Shown here: positions 46,083 through 54,747 of the stretch, one piece after another | Position numbering within the stretch: position 1 is the stretch's first letter | Layout of the letters: each line of letters opens with the position of its first letter | Source of the DNA: Parahaliea mediterranea | GTDB lineage: Bacteria; Pseudomonadota; Gammaproteobacteria; Pseudomonadales; Halieaceae | Direction: 5' to 3' | Length of the DNA: 64,000 nt | NCBI RefSeq assembly: GCF_003402235.1 | Contig: NZ_QEWO01000010.1 | Location: forward strand, 1 to 64,000 | The notes under the pieces: model-generated | The model's input: only the letters and a program-made list of their open reading frames with translations | What the model was told of the DNA's origin: nothing | Databases searched by the model: none | Position numbers and translations under genes: made by a program

Positions 46083-47323
46083 CAGTAGATCCCCTTCTCT
46101 TCCAGCACCGCTTTCTTGCTCGGCCAGCGCGGATACACTGCCCGTTCCAGGATTTCATCAAACACTGTTTTGAAGTTGGCCATCGCCCGTTTGCGCGCCT
46201 CGCGATTCACATTGGCATCGCCAGCGTTGACGTCAAAGACGGTGCGTCGCATCAAGGACAGATTGCTCACCACTGCCTCATGCTTCTTGATCACGGAGTG
46301 CATGCAGTCCGTGCTAAAGGTCCTGCGGATCTGATCCAGTACAAACTCGCTGCCCAATGTCGCCGTCTTCTCAGACGCTGAGAACCGGGTGGGTAAAAAC
46401 AGCATATCCGGCAGCACCACTTCATCACCAAAGGTCTCGTACAGCGTCTCGGACTGGTCCTTGTACAAATCGCCGAAAGACAGGGTGGACGCAAAATCAG
46501 TGATCTCGGTCGGCACCGGCACCACCACCGCATCCGAGGCAAAGATGATATTGAGCGGCAGCAGACCCAGTGACGGCGTCCCGTCCATGATCACGATGTC
46601 GAAATCGGTTTTGACCTCATTGACGATGTCTTTGACCCGGTGGAACCAGTGCATCATTTTGCTGAGGCGGTCACTCTCCGAACGCGCCTCCATGATGGCG
46701 TTGGAAAGAGCATATTCGACACCGGCCAGCTGCAGGGTAGAAGGGATGATTTTGAGGTTGGGCAGGTGCGTGTCGCGGATGACATCCTTGGCCCAGCTGG
46801 CCGGATAACCTTCCTCTTCCAGGATATAGGGCCCCAGGGATTTTTCGTGGGACGTATCGAAGTCCGGCAGAATCCCGCAGTTGTAGGTCAGTGAGGCCTG
46901 GGGATCCAGGTCCACAAACAATACCCGGTAGCCCAGGTTGGCGTAATAGGAACCCGCATACCAGGACGTAGTAGTTTTCCAGCAGCCGCCCTTGAAGTTG
47001 GTGAAGGACATCACCACGGCGTCTTCGTTGGGCTGGCGCCAGGGGCGGGTACCAAAGTACTCCTGCATCACCAGCACCTGGTCCAGGGTGGCACCCAATC
47101 GGCGATGGGTTTTCGGATCCAGGTCAGGGGAGGGGAGCCGGCCTTCCTTTTCCGCCATATAAATGGTGTTGACCTTGGCGCCAACCAGCTCGACCAGCTC
47201 TTCGCCCCTGTAACGCCGCGGCGGCATCTGGTCTTCGGCAATCGCCTTGATGTCCTTGATCAGGTTATGGCCATTGTCGAGGTAGCGGCCCAGCTTATTG
47301 AAATTTTCCTGGCTGATAGGCAT
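46082..47323 (-). CDS. parA: Plasmid partition ATPase ParA (type Ia)
   Basis: 413 aa. N-terminal winged HTH (RRYRGEELVELVGAKVNTIYMAEKEGRLP) as in P1/SopA-type ParA, which represses its own promoter. Deviant Walker A is NFKGGCWKTTTS, with Trp where Gly is usual (P1 ParA has Tyr there). Walker A' is FVDLDPQASL and Walker B IVIMDGTPSL. It uses ATP and the nucleoid to move ParB-bound plasmid. Divergent from the origin and rep gene. Confidence 0.9.
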   Translation of the reverse strand: MPISQENFNKLGRYLDNGHNLIKDIKAIAEDQMPPRRYRGEELVELVGAKVNTIYMAEKEGRLPSPDLDPKTHRRLGATLDQVLVMQEYFGTRPWRQPNEDAVVMSFTNFKGGCWKTTTSWYAGSYYANLGYRVLFVDLDPQASLTYNCGILPDFDTSHEKSLGPYILEEEGYPASWAKDVIRDTHLPNLKIIPSTLQLAGVEYALSNAIMEARSESDRLSKMMHWFHRVKDIVNEVKTDFDIVIMDGTPSLGLLPLNIIFASDAVVVPVPTEITDFASTLSFGDLYKDQSETLYETFGDEVVLPDMLFLPTRFSASEKTATLGSEFVLDQIRRTFSTDCMHSVIKKHEAVVSNLSLMRRTVFDVNAGDANVNREARKRAMANFKTVFDEILERAVYPRWPSKKAVLEEKGIY

Positions 47324-47540
47324 GTTGATGTTTTCCCCGTATCAAAAAATATTAATTGACATTCTAAGGGAAAAAATTGGGGAAAAATATCAAACAGGGG
47401 TCGAATGTAAGAAAAATGAACACACGGCTTTCTTTGGAACCCTCAACACAACGATTGTCCGAGCCGCTGGTCGCCGGAAAAGCGCTCAGGCCCAATGGCA
47501 GGACGTCACCAGGGCGCAAAACAGGGCAGCAGAGAGGGCC

Positions 47541-47549
47541 TGTGGATAA
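47541..47549 (+). promoter_or_regulatory. DnaA box
   Basis: TGTGGATAA, the exact complement of the consensus TTATCCACA. It lies 22 bp before the first iteron, where host DnaA would help to open the origin. Confidence 0.8.
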
Positions 47550-47570
47550 GTCTGCCACCGCTCTGGGCCA

Positions 47571-47755
47571 AAAGGACAGTGAACCATGCACTAAGGACAG
47601 CGAACAATCGCCGAAGCACAGTGAACGATGCCTTAAGGACAGTGAACGATGGAGATCAACAGTGAACACTGGCAAAGGACAGTGAACCATTCAAGAAGGA
47701 CAGTGAGCGAACATAAAACCACAGTGAACCATCTCAGAAGGACAGTGAACAAACC
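47571..47755 (+). repeat. oriV: oriV iteron array, nine repeats
   Basis: Nine copies of about AAGGACAGTGAACSAT. The ACAGTGAA core starts at 47576, 47597, 47618, 47639, 47659, 47679, 47700, 47721 and 47742, that is every 20-21 bp, two helix turns. The second copy has ACAGCGAA and the seventh ACAGTGAG. This is the binding array for the replication initiator encoded at 48003. Confidence 0.93.
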
Positions 47756-47760
47756 AAAGA

Positions 47761-47870
47761 GACTTTCAAGCCACTGAATATAAAGGATTATTCCCCCCTA
47801 TATTCTGTTCTATTCCTGAGATTCACCCCTATTCAATTTTATTCAGTTCTATTCACATTGATATTTTTGA
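47761..47870. other. AT-rich unwinding region with 10-bp phased ATTC repeats
   Basis: ATTC recurs at 47802, 47812, 47821, 47831, 47841 and 47851, six copies about every 10 bp, all on one face of the helix. It lies between the iterons and rep. The position and AT content fit the DNA unwinding element; the phasing may be a binding site for initiator or for DnaA on single strands. Confidence 0.7.
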
Positions 47871-47932
47871 CGACTCGAGAGCAGAAAAATGTCAAAACAG
47901 GTCGCAGAAAGGGGTTGTAAGTAAACTGACCA

Positions 47933-47961
47933 TTGACAGCCCTCAGCCATATCAATAGGAT
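47933..47961 (+). promoter_or_regulatory. rep promoter
   Basis: TTGACA (47933-47938), 17-bp spacer, TAGGAT (47956-47961), 42 bp before the rep ATG. The CCATTGACA wording is shared with boxes ahead of leaders B and C. Confidence 0.65.
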
Positions 47962-48002
47962 TAGCTTAACAGGATGGTTTTCTTCCTCAAAAGAATTCAG
48001 AT

Positions 48003-49532
48003 ATGGCTGCAAAACCCCTTTATTACAGTATTTCCCCGGAAGCATCAGCACAACTCCCTCTGCTGATCAAAGACACCAGCTTCACCGCCAAACTGCGGGA
48101 TTTTTTAATTGTTCTCGTTGATGCCTGCCAGGACGCGGATCAGCTACGCATCAGTCGACAGGACTTTGTACAGCGATTAAACAACGCAAACCATGCCGCA
48201 AGTGCCGGGCTTATTGGCAAACGGTTCAAAGAGCTGGCAGAAATCGGTGTCCTCAAAGAGACGGACTGCTATCTGGCCGGCAAGGCCTGCCGCATTGTGG
48301 AATTGACCAGCCTACAACCAGTGTTGGCGCACTTCGGTAACGCCAACCGCCAGACCCTGATCCCCTCACACCGACCCTCTCGGGAACAACTGACCCTGGA
48401 AATAGGGCAGCTGGAAATGGAGGGCAGTTTTCTGTCTCTGTCAGAGGAAGTCCCCCCCCGCATCGAAAGTCTGTTCTGCATCCTTGACGCCGGGATGAAA
48501 CTCTCGGGGCGGGACAAGCGTAAAGATATCCAGTGCAAGTACCAGTTCTATGAGGACGACTGGATCGAAATCCGGACTTCGACCCAGACCCGCGAGGGCA
48601 GTGACGTCGCCTACCTCTCGGACGAGCGCGCCATGCGCGCCCTGAATGGCATCCTCCTGGACCAGCTGGAATCGCGCTTTGGCTCCCTCGACCAACTCTC
48701 TGTCACTGACCTCGGGATCAAGGACGAGTACTTTTTCTTTGATCTCTACGAGCTCTGCCGGCGTATGGGCCTGCGACCCAACGACCAGAACCGCCGTATC
48801 GTCCGCGATATGCTGGCCCGGTTACGTGACACCGAGTTCAAGGTGGACGCCAGCCAATCACTGTATTTTCGGGAGGCCTTCACCTTCGGCGCCGAGACGG
48901 CGCACTACCGTTACATTACCGAGTTTTACGCCAAAAAGGATTACCAGCACGACGAGCAGGGCCGACGCCGGGTGAAGTCGGATCGTTACTACATGGTCAA
49001 ATTCCACACCGCCATCCTTGCCAACCTCGTCTCTGGGGGCCGTTCGTTCATCTCCCACGACGGCCTGATGACTGAGCGCTCTGGCCTGGCCCACCGCCTC
49101 AATAACTGGGCCAAGGCAGTGATCGGTGTCCGGCCCAAGCCGGCCAACCGGCCCTTTACCTATACCCTCGATGAGTTTGGTGAACGGGTGATTCCCTCCG
49201 CTCGGCTGGATAATTTTGAGCGGGACTTCCTGAACCTCATCCGACGCCAGTGCAACGACGTGGACGAGCAGGGACAGCCCCATCACGAAGAGTCCACACC
49301 AGGCTGGCAGGAGGAGGGGACCAATGTCGGCTGGTTGTACGGTTACTACTACAAGGTCGAATGGGATGAAGCCAAGATCCAGGAGCACCGGCGGATGCGA
49401 CGCCGACGCGCCCGAACCACCAAGCTCTACCCGCTGATCACCATTTGGCGAGATACCCGGGACCATTTTGTTGGTGACAACAGCGATCACAACAAGGCGC
49501 TGCGACGCCAGGCCGCGGCCTTGAGCGCCTGA
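48003..49532 (+). CDS. rep: Plasmid replication initiator
   Basis: 509 aa. Position just after a nine-iteron origin and opposite parAB identifies it. It has winged-helix-like segments (LRISRQDFVQRLNNANHAASAGLIGKRFKELAEIGVLKE, about 48-88, and LYELCRRMGLRPNDQNRRIVRDMLARLRDTEFKV, about 248-282), followed by a basic C-terminus (HRRMRRRRARTTKLYPL). It may belong to the RctB-type initiators of Vibrio and marine plasmids, but I am not certain. The ribosome site is weak. Confidence 0.75.
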   Translation: MAAKPLYYSISPEASAQLPLLIKDTSFTAKLRDFLIVLVDACQDADQLRISRQDFVQRLNNANHAASAGLIGKRFKELAEIGVLKETDCYLAGKACRIVELTSLQPVLAHFGNANRQTLIPSHRPSREQLTLEIGQLEMEGSFLSLSEEVPPRIESLFCILDAGMKLSGRDKRKDIQCKYQFYEDDWIEIRTSTQTREGSDVAYLSDERAMRALNGILLDQLESRFGSLDQLSVTDLGIKDEYFFFDLYELCRRMGLRPNDQNRRIVRDMLARLRDTEFKVDASQSLYFREAFTFGAETAHYRYITEFYAKKDYQHDEQGRRRVKSDRYYMVKFHTAILANLVSGGRSFISHDGLMTERSGLAHRLNNWAKAVIGVRPKPANRPFTYTLDEFGERVIPSARLDNFERDFLNLIRRQCNDVDEQGQPHHEESTPGWQEEGTNVGWLYGYYYKVEWDEAKIQEHRRMRRRRARTTKLYPLITIWRDTRDHFVGDNSDHNKALRRQAAALSA

Positions 49533-49536
49533 TCCC

Positions 49537-50121
49537 ATGGAGCGCGCCTGGCAGCCGTCGCGTAATGCGCTCCTGACGCTCAAGCAACTGGGACTGTCAG
49601 CGGCCCAGATACAGGCTTCGGTCGAGGCCTTCCGGGACGACGCGGCGGAGCAGACCGATCTGGCCTTCATGCGCTTCGCGCGCGACGCTGCCGGCAATGA
49701 GGTAGTGGCCCAGCGGGCAGCCGACCTCCTCGAGCTACCCCTGCATTGGCAACCGCCGGACAACATCACCAGCGCGCTTTTGGCGGCGGGCTATCAGCCC
49801 GACGCGATTGCCCACTATCGCGGACTCTTCGTGCTCACGGCCAGGGAGCAGGGCAGGGCGCTGCGCGACCCCGGCAAGGCCTTCTTTGCCTTCTGCTGTC
49901 ACCGCAGTACGCGCCTGCCGTCCCTACTGCCCGGCGAATGGCTACCTGCCACGAAAACCCTGCAGCAACTGGTTTCGGAGCAGGGCCTGAGCCCCGCTCG
50001 CATTCCCGAGGTCATCGAGCACTTCACCCGCACCCATCAGGGCAAGGTGTCCGCTGACTGGGACAATACCTTTGCCGACTGGATAGCAAAGGGGAGGGCA
50101 CCGGGAGCACAATCATGCTGA
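49537..50121 (+). CDS. Unknown protein, C-terminus DnaT-like
   Basis: 194 aa, begins 4 bp after rep. No clear family in the first 150 residues. The end (TRTHQGKVSADWDNTFADWIAKGR) has the W-x-x-x-F-x-x-W pattern of DnaT/phage primosome proteins, which would suit a helicase-loading role at this origin. That is inference from a short motif and position. It overlaps the next gene by 7 bp. Confidence 0.5.
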   Translation: MERAWQPSRNALLTLKQLGLSAAQIQASVEAFRDDAAEQTDLAFMRFARDAAGNEVVAQRAADLLELPLHWQPPDNITSALLAAGYQPDAIAHYRGLFVLTAREQGRALRDPGKAFFAFCCHRSTRLPSLLPGEWLPATKTLQQLVSEQGLSPARIPEVIEHFTRTHQGKVSADWDNTFADWIAKGRAPGAQSC

Positions 50122-51149
50122 AAAGCTGGTTCAGTCGACCCAACAAGGCCGCGCCAACCCCCACACCGGCTACCGCAATCCCGCCCATCTACGCACCGCT
50201 GTTCAGGGCCGACGGGACCTTGCGCGCGGACCAATTTGAACGCCAGGTGGTGCCGATACTTGAGCAGGTTCGCAAGGTCGCCTCTGACGCGGACTTTCAG
50301 GCGCTACTGGCTACGATCACGGCGGCCCTGGGCCGCGCAGCCAATACCCGCTTTCCCCTCGATCGCCCCGGCGCCGATTACCGGCGATTCGAAACCATCT
50401 ACAACTACGCAGTGATCGTGGTGATCACCACCCAGTGGTGGCTGCACCACCATAAACGGGGGCTGGAGGCGCTGGAGGACACCCTCACCACCGCCATACC
50501 TGCAGAAGGTCTAGCCAGGCTCAAACGCGAGCCTGCGGTGTGGCAGGACATCCGGGCCTGCATCACCGGTGAGGCGGCGGATGGTGGGCTACGCCAGGTC
50601 GCGGGCATCCACTGGCAGCCGGCAGCGCCAGCCCCGTCAGGCACACCGCCAATACCCCCAAGCGTCTCCGCACCCCAGCCCAGCACCAACAAAAGGTGTG
50701 AGCGCTTCCTTACGCCCCACCGTAGTCAATGGGCGAATCCCTTAACCAAAGGCTGGGTGCTGGTGGAGACTATCCGTGAAGGACTGCGCGATGGCTCGCT
50801 TCCCTACAACCGCAAACAATCCTGGGTGCAGGTCGACAGGGAAGGGCGAACTTTCCTGCAGGTACCCGAAGTCTTCGAGTGGTGTTACGAGCGCCTCGAC
50901 CCGGACGTTCCCCCGAAGACCCTGGTCAACCAGTTTGGCCGCCTTAACATCTGCACCCGAACCCGCAAAGGCCAGAATCTCTTGCGCGGTGGTCGCCGGA
51001 ATCAGAAAGCCTACCAACAGGGCTTCGTGGTCGAAGACCCGAGCCTGTTCTGGGACGGCGAGCCCCCGGCAGACCAGTTTTATATCCGTCACCTGACCCG
51101 GCATGGCTTCGGTCAATCACTACAATCCCCACCTGATTCCGCGGCGTGA
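50115..51149 (+). CDS. TraI_2_C-like protein
   Basis: 344 aa. The C-terminal third (GWVLVETIREGLRDGSLPYNRKQSWVQVDREGRTFLQVPEVFEW) matches the C-terminal domain of MobH/TraI relaxases of ICEs. The N-terminal part (YAPLFRADGTLRADQFERQVVPILEQV...FETIYNYAVIVVITTQWWL) follows the TraI_2 outline, but I see no HD metal site. A proline-rich linker (about 175-195) joins them. It may be a reduced relaxase relative without nicking activity. Confidence 0.6.
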   Translation: MLKSWFSRPNKAAPTPTPATAIPPIYAPLFRADGTLRADQFERQVVPILEQVRKVASDADFQALLATITAALGRAANTRFPLDRPGADYRRFETIYNYAVIVVITTQWWLHHHKRGLEALEDTLTTAIPAEGLARLKREPAVWQDIRACITGEAADGGLRQVAGIHWQPAAPAPSGTPPIPPSVSAPQPSTNKRCERFLTPHRSQWANPLTKGWVLVETIREGLRDGSLPYNRKQSWVQVDREGRTFLQVPEVFEWCYERLDPDVPPKTLVNQFGRLNICTRTRKGQNLLRGGRRNQKAYQQGFVVEDPSLFWDGEPPADQFYIRHLTRHGFGQSLQSPPDSAA

Positions 51150-51208
51150 CAGCGGTCATAGGCTGGCCTATAATTAACTATTGTTATCTCTGTTAGAGGT
51201 AGAAAGTC

Positions 51209-51796
51209 ATGTTGACCGAAGCCGATCGCACCACACTGGCCAAGGCCGGTATCACCAATATCGACCGCCTGGCATCCGCCGCCGCGGCGTTCCTGCGCGC
51301 GCACCCGATCTACGAGGCGCCGCCGGTGACCAATGCCCTGTCCGAGGCCGAGGAGACCTTCCTGCGCGACTCCGGTGCCCGCGGCGTCGGCTCCTGGTCC
51401 GACGACAGCGCCGCCGACAACGTGGCGGTCATCGCCGGTGAGTTCGCCCAGATGGTGACGACGGCCTTCAGCCAGAAGGAAGTCGCTGATTTGCTGGGTG
51501 TCAGCGCCAGCCGAATCCGCCAGAAGCTCGAGGCGAGCGAGCTGTACGCGGTACGCACGACTGGCGGGAGGGTGTGCCCGCGCTTCCAGTTCGGTCCCAG
51601 CGGGACGCTACCGGGACTGGAGGCCGTCCTGCGGGCCATGCGTCCTGAGGCCCACCCAGTGGCCGTACAGCGCTTTTTCATGGATGTGCACCCCGATCTT
51701 GAGTCCGAGACCTTAAATCGCGCCCTGAGCCCCCACGAGTGGCTCCTGACCGGCCATCCGCCGGAGGTTGTCATCGTCCTGGCCCGCGAGGTCTGA
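51209..51796 (+). CDS. Xre/MbcA/ParS-type antitoxin of a RES system
   Basis: 195 aa. HTH in the middle (FSQKEVADLLGVSASRIRQKLEASELYAV, about 88-116). The C-terminal domain ends SPHEWLLTGHPPEVVIVLA, the toxin-binding and dimer region of MbcA/Xre antitoxins. AGAGG lies 10 bp before the ATG. The stop TGA overlaps the toxin ATG (TGATG), so the pair is coupled. It represses the operon and blocks the RES toxin. Confidence 0.85.
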   Translation: MLTEADRTTLAKAGITNIDRLASAAAAFLRAHPIYEAPPVTNALSEAEETFLRDSGARGVGSWSDDSAADNVAVIAGEFAQMVTTAFSQKEVADLLGVSASRIRQKLEASELYAVRTTGGRVCPRFQFGPSGTLPGLEAVLRAMRPEAHPVAVQRFFMDVHPDLESETLNRALSPHEWLLTGHPPEVVIVLAREV

Positions 51797-52440
51797 TGGC
51801 CAAGTTCCCCGAACCGCCGGGTGTGGAAGCCCTGCGGGCCATCCCGCCTGTGCTGCATCACTTGCCGGAAGGTACCACCATGGCCCGGCTGTGCTTTGTG
51901 GGCGGTGAGTTTTCGACATCCTGGGACACCTTTCGCTTCTACGGCCCGACCACCAGCCGCTTTGATCACCAGTTGCCGGACGGGCAGGGGAGGGCGCAGG
52001 TCCAGGACCGGGGCATCATGTACCTGGCCACCGGCCCGGAAGCCATCCCCACCTGCTTGGCCGAAGTCTTCCAGGCCACGCGCCTGATCGACCGCCATGC
52101 CCGTGACCCGGTGCTCAGCGGGTTCAACCTCGCCGCCGACCTTACCCTGCTCGACCTGACAGGCCCCTTTGCCACTGCGATCGGCGCCTCCATGGCCATC
52201 CACTCAGGACCCAGACCGCGGGCCCGGCGCTGGGCGCAGCAGCTCTATGAGGCCTACCCTGACATCGATGGCCTGCTTTACTGCGCCTCAATGTACGGCA
52301 ACGCACCCGCCGTCGCCCTGTTCGAGCGCGGGGCCCGGGCCATCCCGAAGCGTCCCGTTTTCCACCGGGAGCTGCGCGATGCGGTCATGGCGAACATCCT
52401 CACCGAGACCGGTCGGGTGATCGGCTACGAGGTCGTCTAA
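51796..52440 (+). CDS. RES-domain toxin (NAD+ phosphorylase type)
   Basis: 214 aa. ARLCFVGGEFSTSWDTFRFYGPTTSRFDHQ carries the first Arg of the RES triad region, GIMYLATGPEAIPTCLAEVF the Glu, and DGLLYCASMYGNAPAVALF the Ser. RES toxins deplete cellular NAD+. It lies directly after its antitoxin. The usual first residues and all three segments are present, so it should be active when freed. Confidence 0.87.
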   Translation: MAKFPEPPGVEALRAIPPVLHHLPEGTTMARLCFVGGEFSTSWDTFRFYGPTTSRFDHQLPDGQGRAQVQDRGIMYLATGPEAIPTCLAEVFQATRLIDRHARDPVLSGFNLAADLTLLDLTGPFATAIGASMAIHSGPRPRARRWAQQLYEAYPDIDGLLYCASMYGNAPAVALFERGARAIPKRPVFHRELRDAVMANILTETGRVIGYEVV

Positions 52441-53251
52441 GGGCCGGACAACCCCCCCGGCACTCCCTGAAACACCCTCAAGTTAACCATGGCTTAATGC
52501 CTGAAAACCATGAGGGTTTGCCGAGGCCGCTGGCGTCACTACCGAACGCGGCGCAGCCGTAAGTGGTGTAGTGACGCCAGCCTGCTGGCGTTGGCAAGCC
52601 CGGTGAACCCTGGGCTCGCGCGGCCGCCACACGGCCGCATCCGTAGTGACACGACAATTATTGTAAGGAAATTGACTATTGCGAGACCCGGCCATCCCAC
52701 GGCTAAATAACCGGGCTTTAGCGCAGCCTTCGGCTGCATGTAAGCGCGCGGGCCACGCCCGCATCTGCTGGAAAACCAGCACTGGAACAGCCTGTATGGC
52801 ACGTTCCACGTCGGCCTGGTCTTCAGGGAAACCGACGCAAACCCGAGGGGTTGAAGCGCACCCCTTCGGGGGCGCGCTTCAACATTTTTTGGCAACAGGA
52901 AATGGTGAAGGAGGCCAGGCCGTCGTTAACGGCAACACGGTGTGCTGCGCCGCAAGTCAGCATCAAACCGCAGTTAAGGGCGTTGCCCTCGACCGCTGAA
53001 CGGCAGGGATTCCCCACAGGGCAACCCGCCGTTTGTCTGCAAAGTCAGGCAACCATAAAACGCTTATGTCCGTTTCCCGCTGCGCGGGATCACTCATCGC
53101 TACGGCGAAGGTGCTGGACATAAACACTAAGCATCGGTGTCGGTACCAATAAAAAACCGGTCGACAGTGCGGGCAAGACAAGTGCCGGGTGACGTGCCCG
53201 GAACAAGGCGCACGGCGTTGGATGGATCAGTGGCAGGAGGGTAAGCAGGGC
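52441..53251 (+). other. Gene-free GC-rich segment with serial hairpins; possible ncRNA
   Basis: No convincing gene. Many stems occur: ACGCCAGC-4-TGGCGT (about 52573), CGGCCGC...GCGGCCG-like pairs (about 52620), GCGCAGCC-ttcg-GGCTGC (about 52722), GCGGGC-cac-GCCCGC (about 52757), CTGCTGG-aaa-CCAGCA (about 52766). A strong terminator closes the row at 52850-52890. A TTGACT at about 52673 could start a transcript of about 200 nt. It may be a structured RNA or an origin/recombination region. Confidence 0.45.
52850..52890 (+). terminator. Strong terminator
   Basis: Arms GTTGAAGCGC (52850-52859) and GCGCTTCAAC (52874-52883) with an inner CCCC-ttcg-GGGG, then ATTTTTT. There is no gene just upstream, so it may end a non-coding RNA. 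Confidence 0.85.
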
Positions 53252-54115
53252 ATGCAGGATCTGGAATACGAATTGCGCGGGATGGTGCGGCGGGCGTCGC
53301 GTACCGCCTACGGCACCCGGGCCGCCCGGGAGGATGTCCTCATGCAGGCCGCGAGGGCATTGCATGAAATGGGCTTCCGGAAAATGAAACCGGAGAGCCT
53401 GAAGCCGAAACACGTCGAGGCCCTGGTTGAGCGCTGGAAGCAGCAGGGGCTCTCGGCCGGAACCATGAAAAACCGCATGTCCCACCTGCGCTGGTGGGCC
53501 GGTGCCATCAACAAGGCCCCAGTGGTGGCTCGAGAAAACGCCCACTACGGTATCGACAATCGCCGATTCGTTACCGGTGAGGACAAAAGCCGTCAACTCG
53601 AGGCGGAAAAGCTCGCTCAAGTCCGCGATCAACACATCCGCATGTCCTTGCGCTTGCAGGCGGCCTTTGGCCTGCGCCGGGAGGAGTCCCTGAAATTCAG
53701 TCCCGCCTACGCTGACCGGGGGGATCGTATCCAGCTCAAGGATTCCTGGTGCAAGGGGGGCAGGGCACGCGAAATTGCGATCAGAACCCCAGAGCAACGT
53801 GCATTGCTGGATGAGGCCCGGCGCCTGGCCGGTCGCGGCTCCTTGATCCCGGCTAACAAAACCTATGTGCAGCACCTGCGCACCTACGAACGATCCACGG
53901 TGCGGGCCGGCCTCGACAAGAACCACGGCCTGCGCCACCACTATGCCCAGGCGCGCTACGAGCAGATCGCAGGCTGGCCCTGTCCTGCTGCGGGAGGCCC
54001 ATCGCGGCAATCGTTGGCGCCAGAGCAGCGCGAGCGTGACCGCGAAGCCCGGCAGCAGGTATCCCGCGAGCTCGGTCACGACAGACTCGCCGTGGTCGCA
54101 GTTTATTGTGGGTAG
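53252..54115 (+). CDS. Integrase-domain tyrosine recombinase (paralogue of 8202-9068)
   Basis: 287 aa from ATG 53252, chosen to match the paralogue's start (MQDLEYEL versus MRDLNYQL); AGGAGG lies 11 bp upstream. Core-binding part LSAGTMKNRMSHLRWWAGAI, catalytic Arg in FGLRREESLK, HGLRHHYAQARYE (HxxR), ELGHDRLAVVAVYCG. It stands alone without an AlpA-like partner. Role unknown; it might act on element-internal sites. Confidence 0.85.
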   Translation: MQDLEYELRGMVRRASRTAYGTRAAREDVLMQAARALHEMGFRKMKPESLKPKHVEALVERWKQQGLSAGTMKNRMSHLRWWAGAINKAPVVARENAHYGIDNRRFVTGEDKSRQLEAEKLAQVRDQHIRMSLRLQAAFGLRREESLKFSPAYADRGDRIQLKDSWCKGGRAREIAIRTPEQRALLDEARRLAGRGSLIPANKTYVQHLRTYERSTVRAGLDKNHGLRHHYAQARYEQIAGWPCPAAGGPSRQSLAPEQRERDREARQQVSRELGHDRLAVVAVYCG

Positions 54116-54174
54116 AATGGGCTCAGACTGGACAGTCCGACCTGCAGCGCCTACCCGAGCTCATCGGCCGAGCC

Positions 54175-54507
54175 TCAGGTGTTATCCACAACCTTGGCAG
54201 TAGGGCCATTGGTCTTCACTGAGGCGATGCCGTTTTCCATCGCCGCTGCTCCGGAATACATTTCGCTACTGCCAATGACCTGGCCGTTCCCGGCTTTCAG
54301 GTTGAAATAGGGCTCGTTCTTCTTGGAGCGTTTGCGTTCGTAACGGCCATCGTCGGGAGAATTCTTGCGCACGGATTCGATACCGTTCTCCGCGGCGGCT
54401 TTACTTTCATACAGCTCGCTGGTCAGGATGATCTGGCCGTTACCGGCCTTCAGGTTGAACATGAATTTACCGCTAGGGCTTTTCTTCAGGTCGTAGGTGC
54501 CCGCCAT
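54175..54507 (-). CDS. YegP-type DUF1508 repeat protein
   Basis: 110 aa from ATG 54507 with AAGGAG 8 bp upstream. Two DUF1508 repeats: GKFMFNLKAGNGQIILTSELYESKAAAENGIESV and EPYFNLKAGNGQVIGSSEMYSGAAAMENGIASV. It is a small soluble protein of unknown role, widespread in proteobacteria and often stress- or element-linked. Confidence 0.9.
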   Translation of the reverse strand: MAGTYDLKKSPSGKFMFNLKAGNGQIILTSELYESKAAAENGIESVRKNSPDDGRYERKRSKKNEPYFNLKAGNGQVIGSSEMYSGAAAMENGIASVKTNGPTAKVVDNT

Positions 54508-54747
54508 TGCCATCACTCCTTGGATCGTGGTTGTTATTGCGCATTATCCCGCCAGGGACTACCTGAGTATGTGAAATTGTCGCGCTCGATGCTACCGCAA
54601 TCTTACACAGCACGGTTCAGCTGGTGAACGACGCGGTAGTGTCCGCGGGCACCACCGGACACGTCCGGGCTGCCTGAACAGTGACGCAAATTTAAGGCAG
54701 AATGGCCTGATGCGGTTATCACAGCGCCCACGAGAGAACACCATTCA

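Noticed and set aside
47571-47755. CRISPR array
   Set aside because: Repeats are 16-17 bp with 4-5 bp between them, fixed 20-21-bp period and next to rep: iterons, not CRISPR. No cas genes occur in the window.
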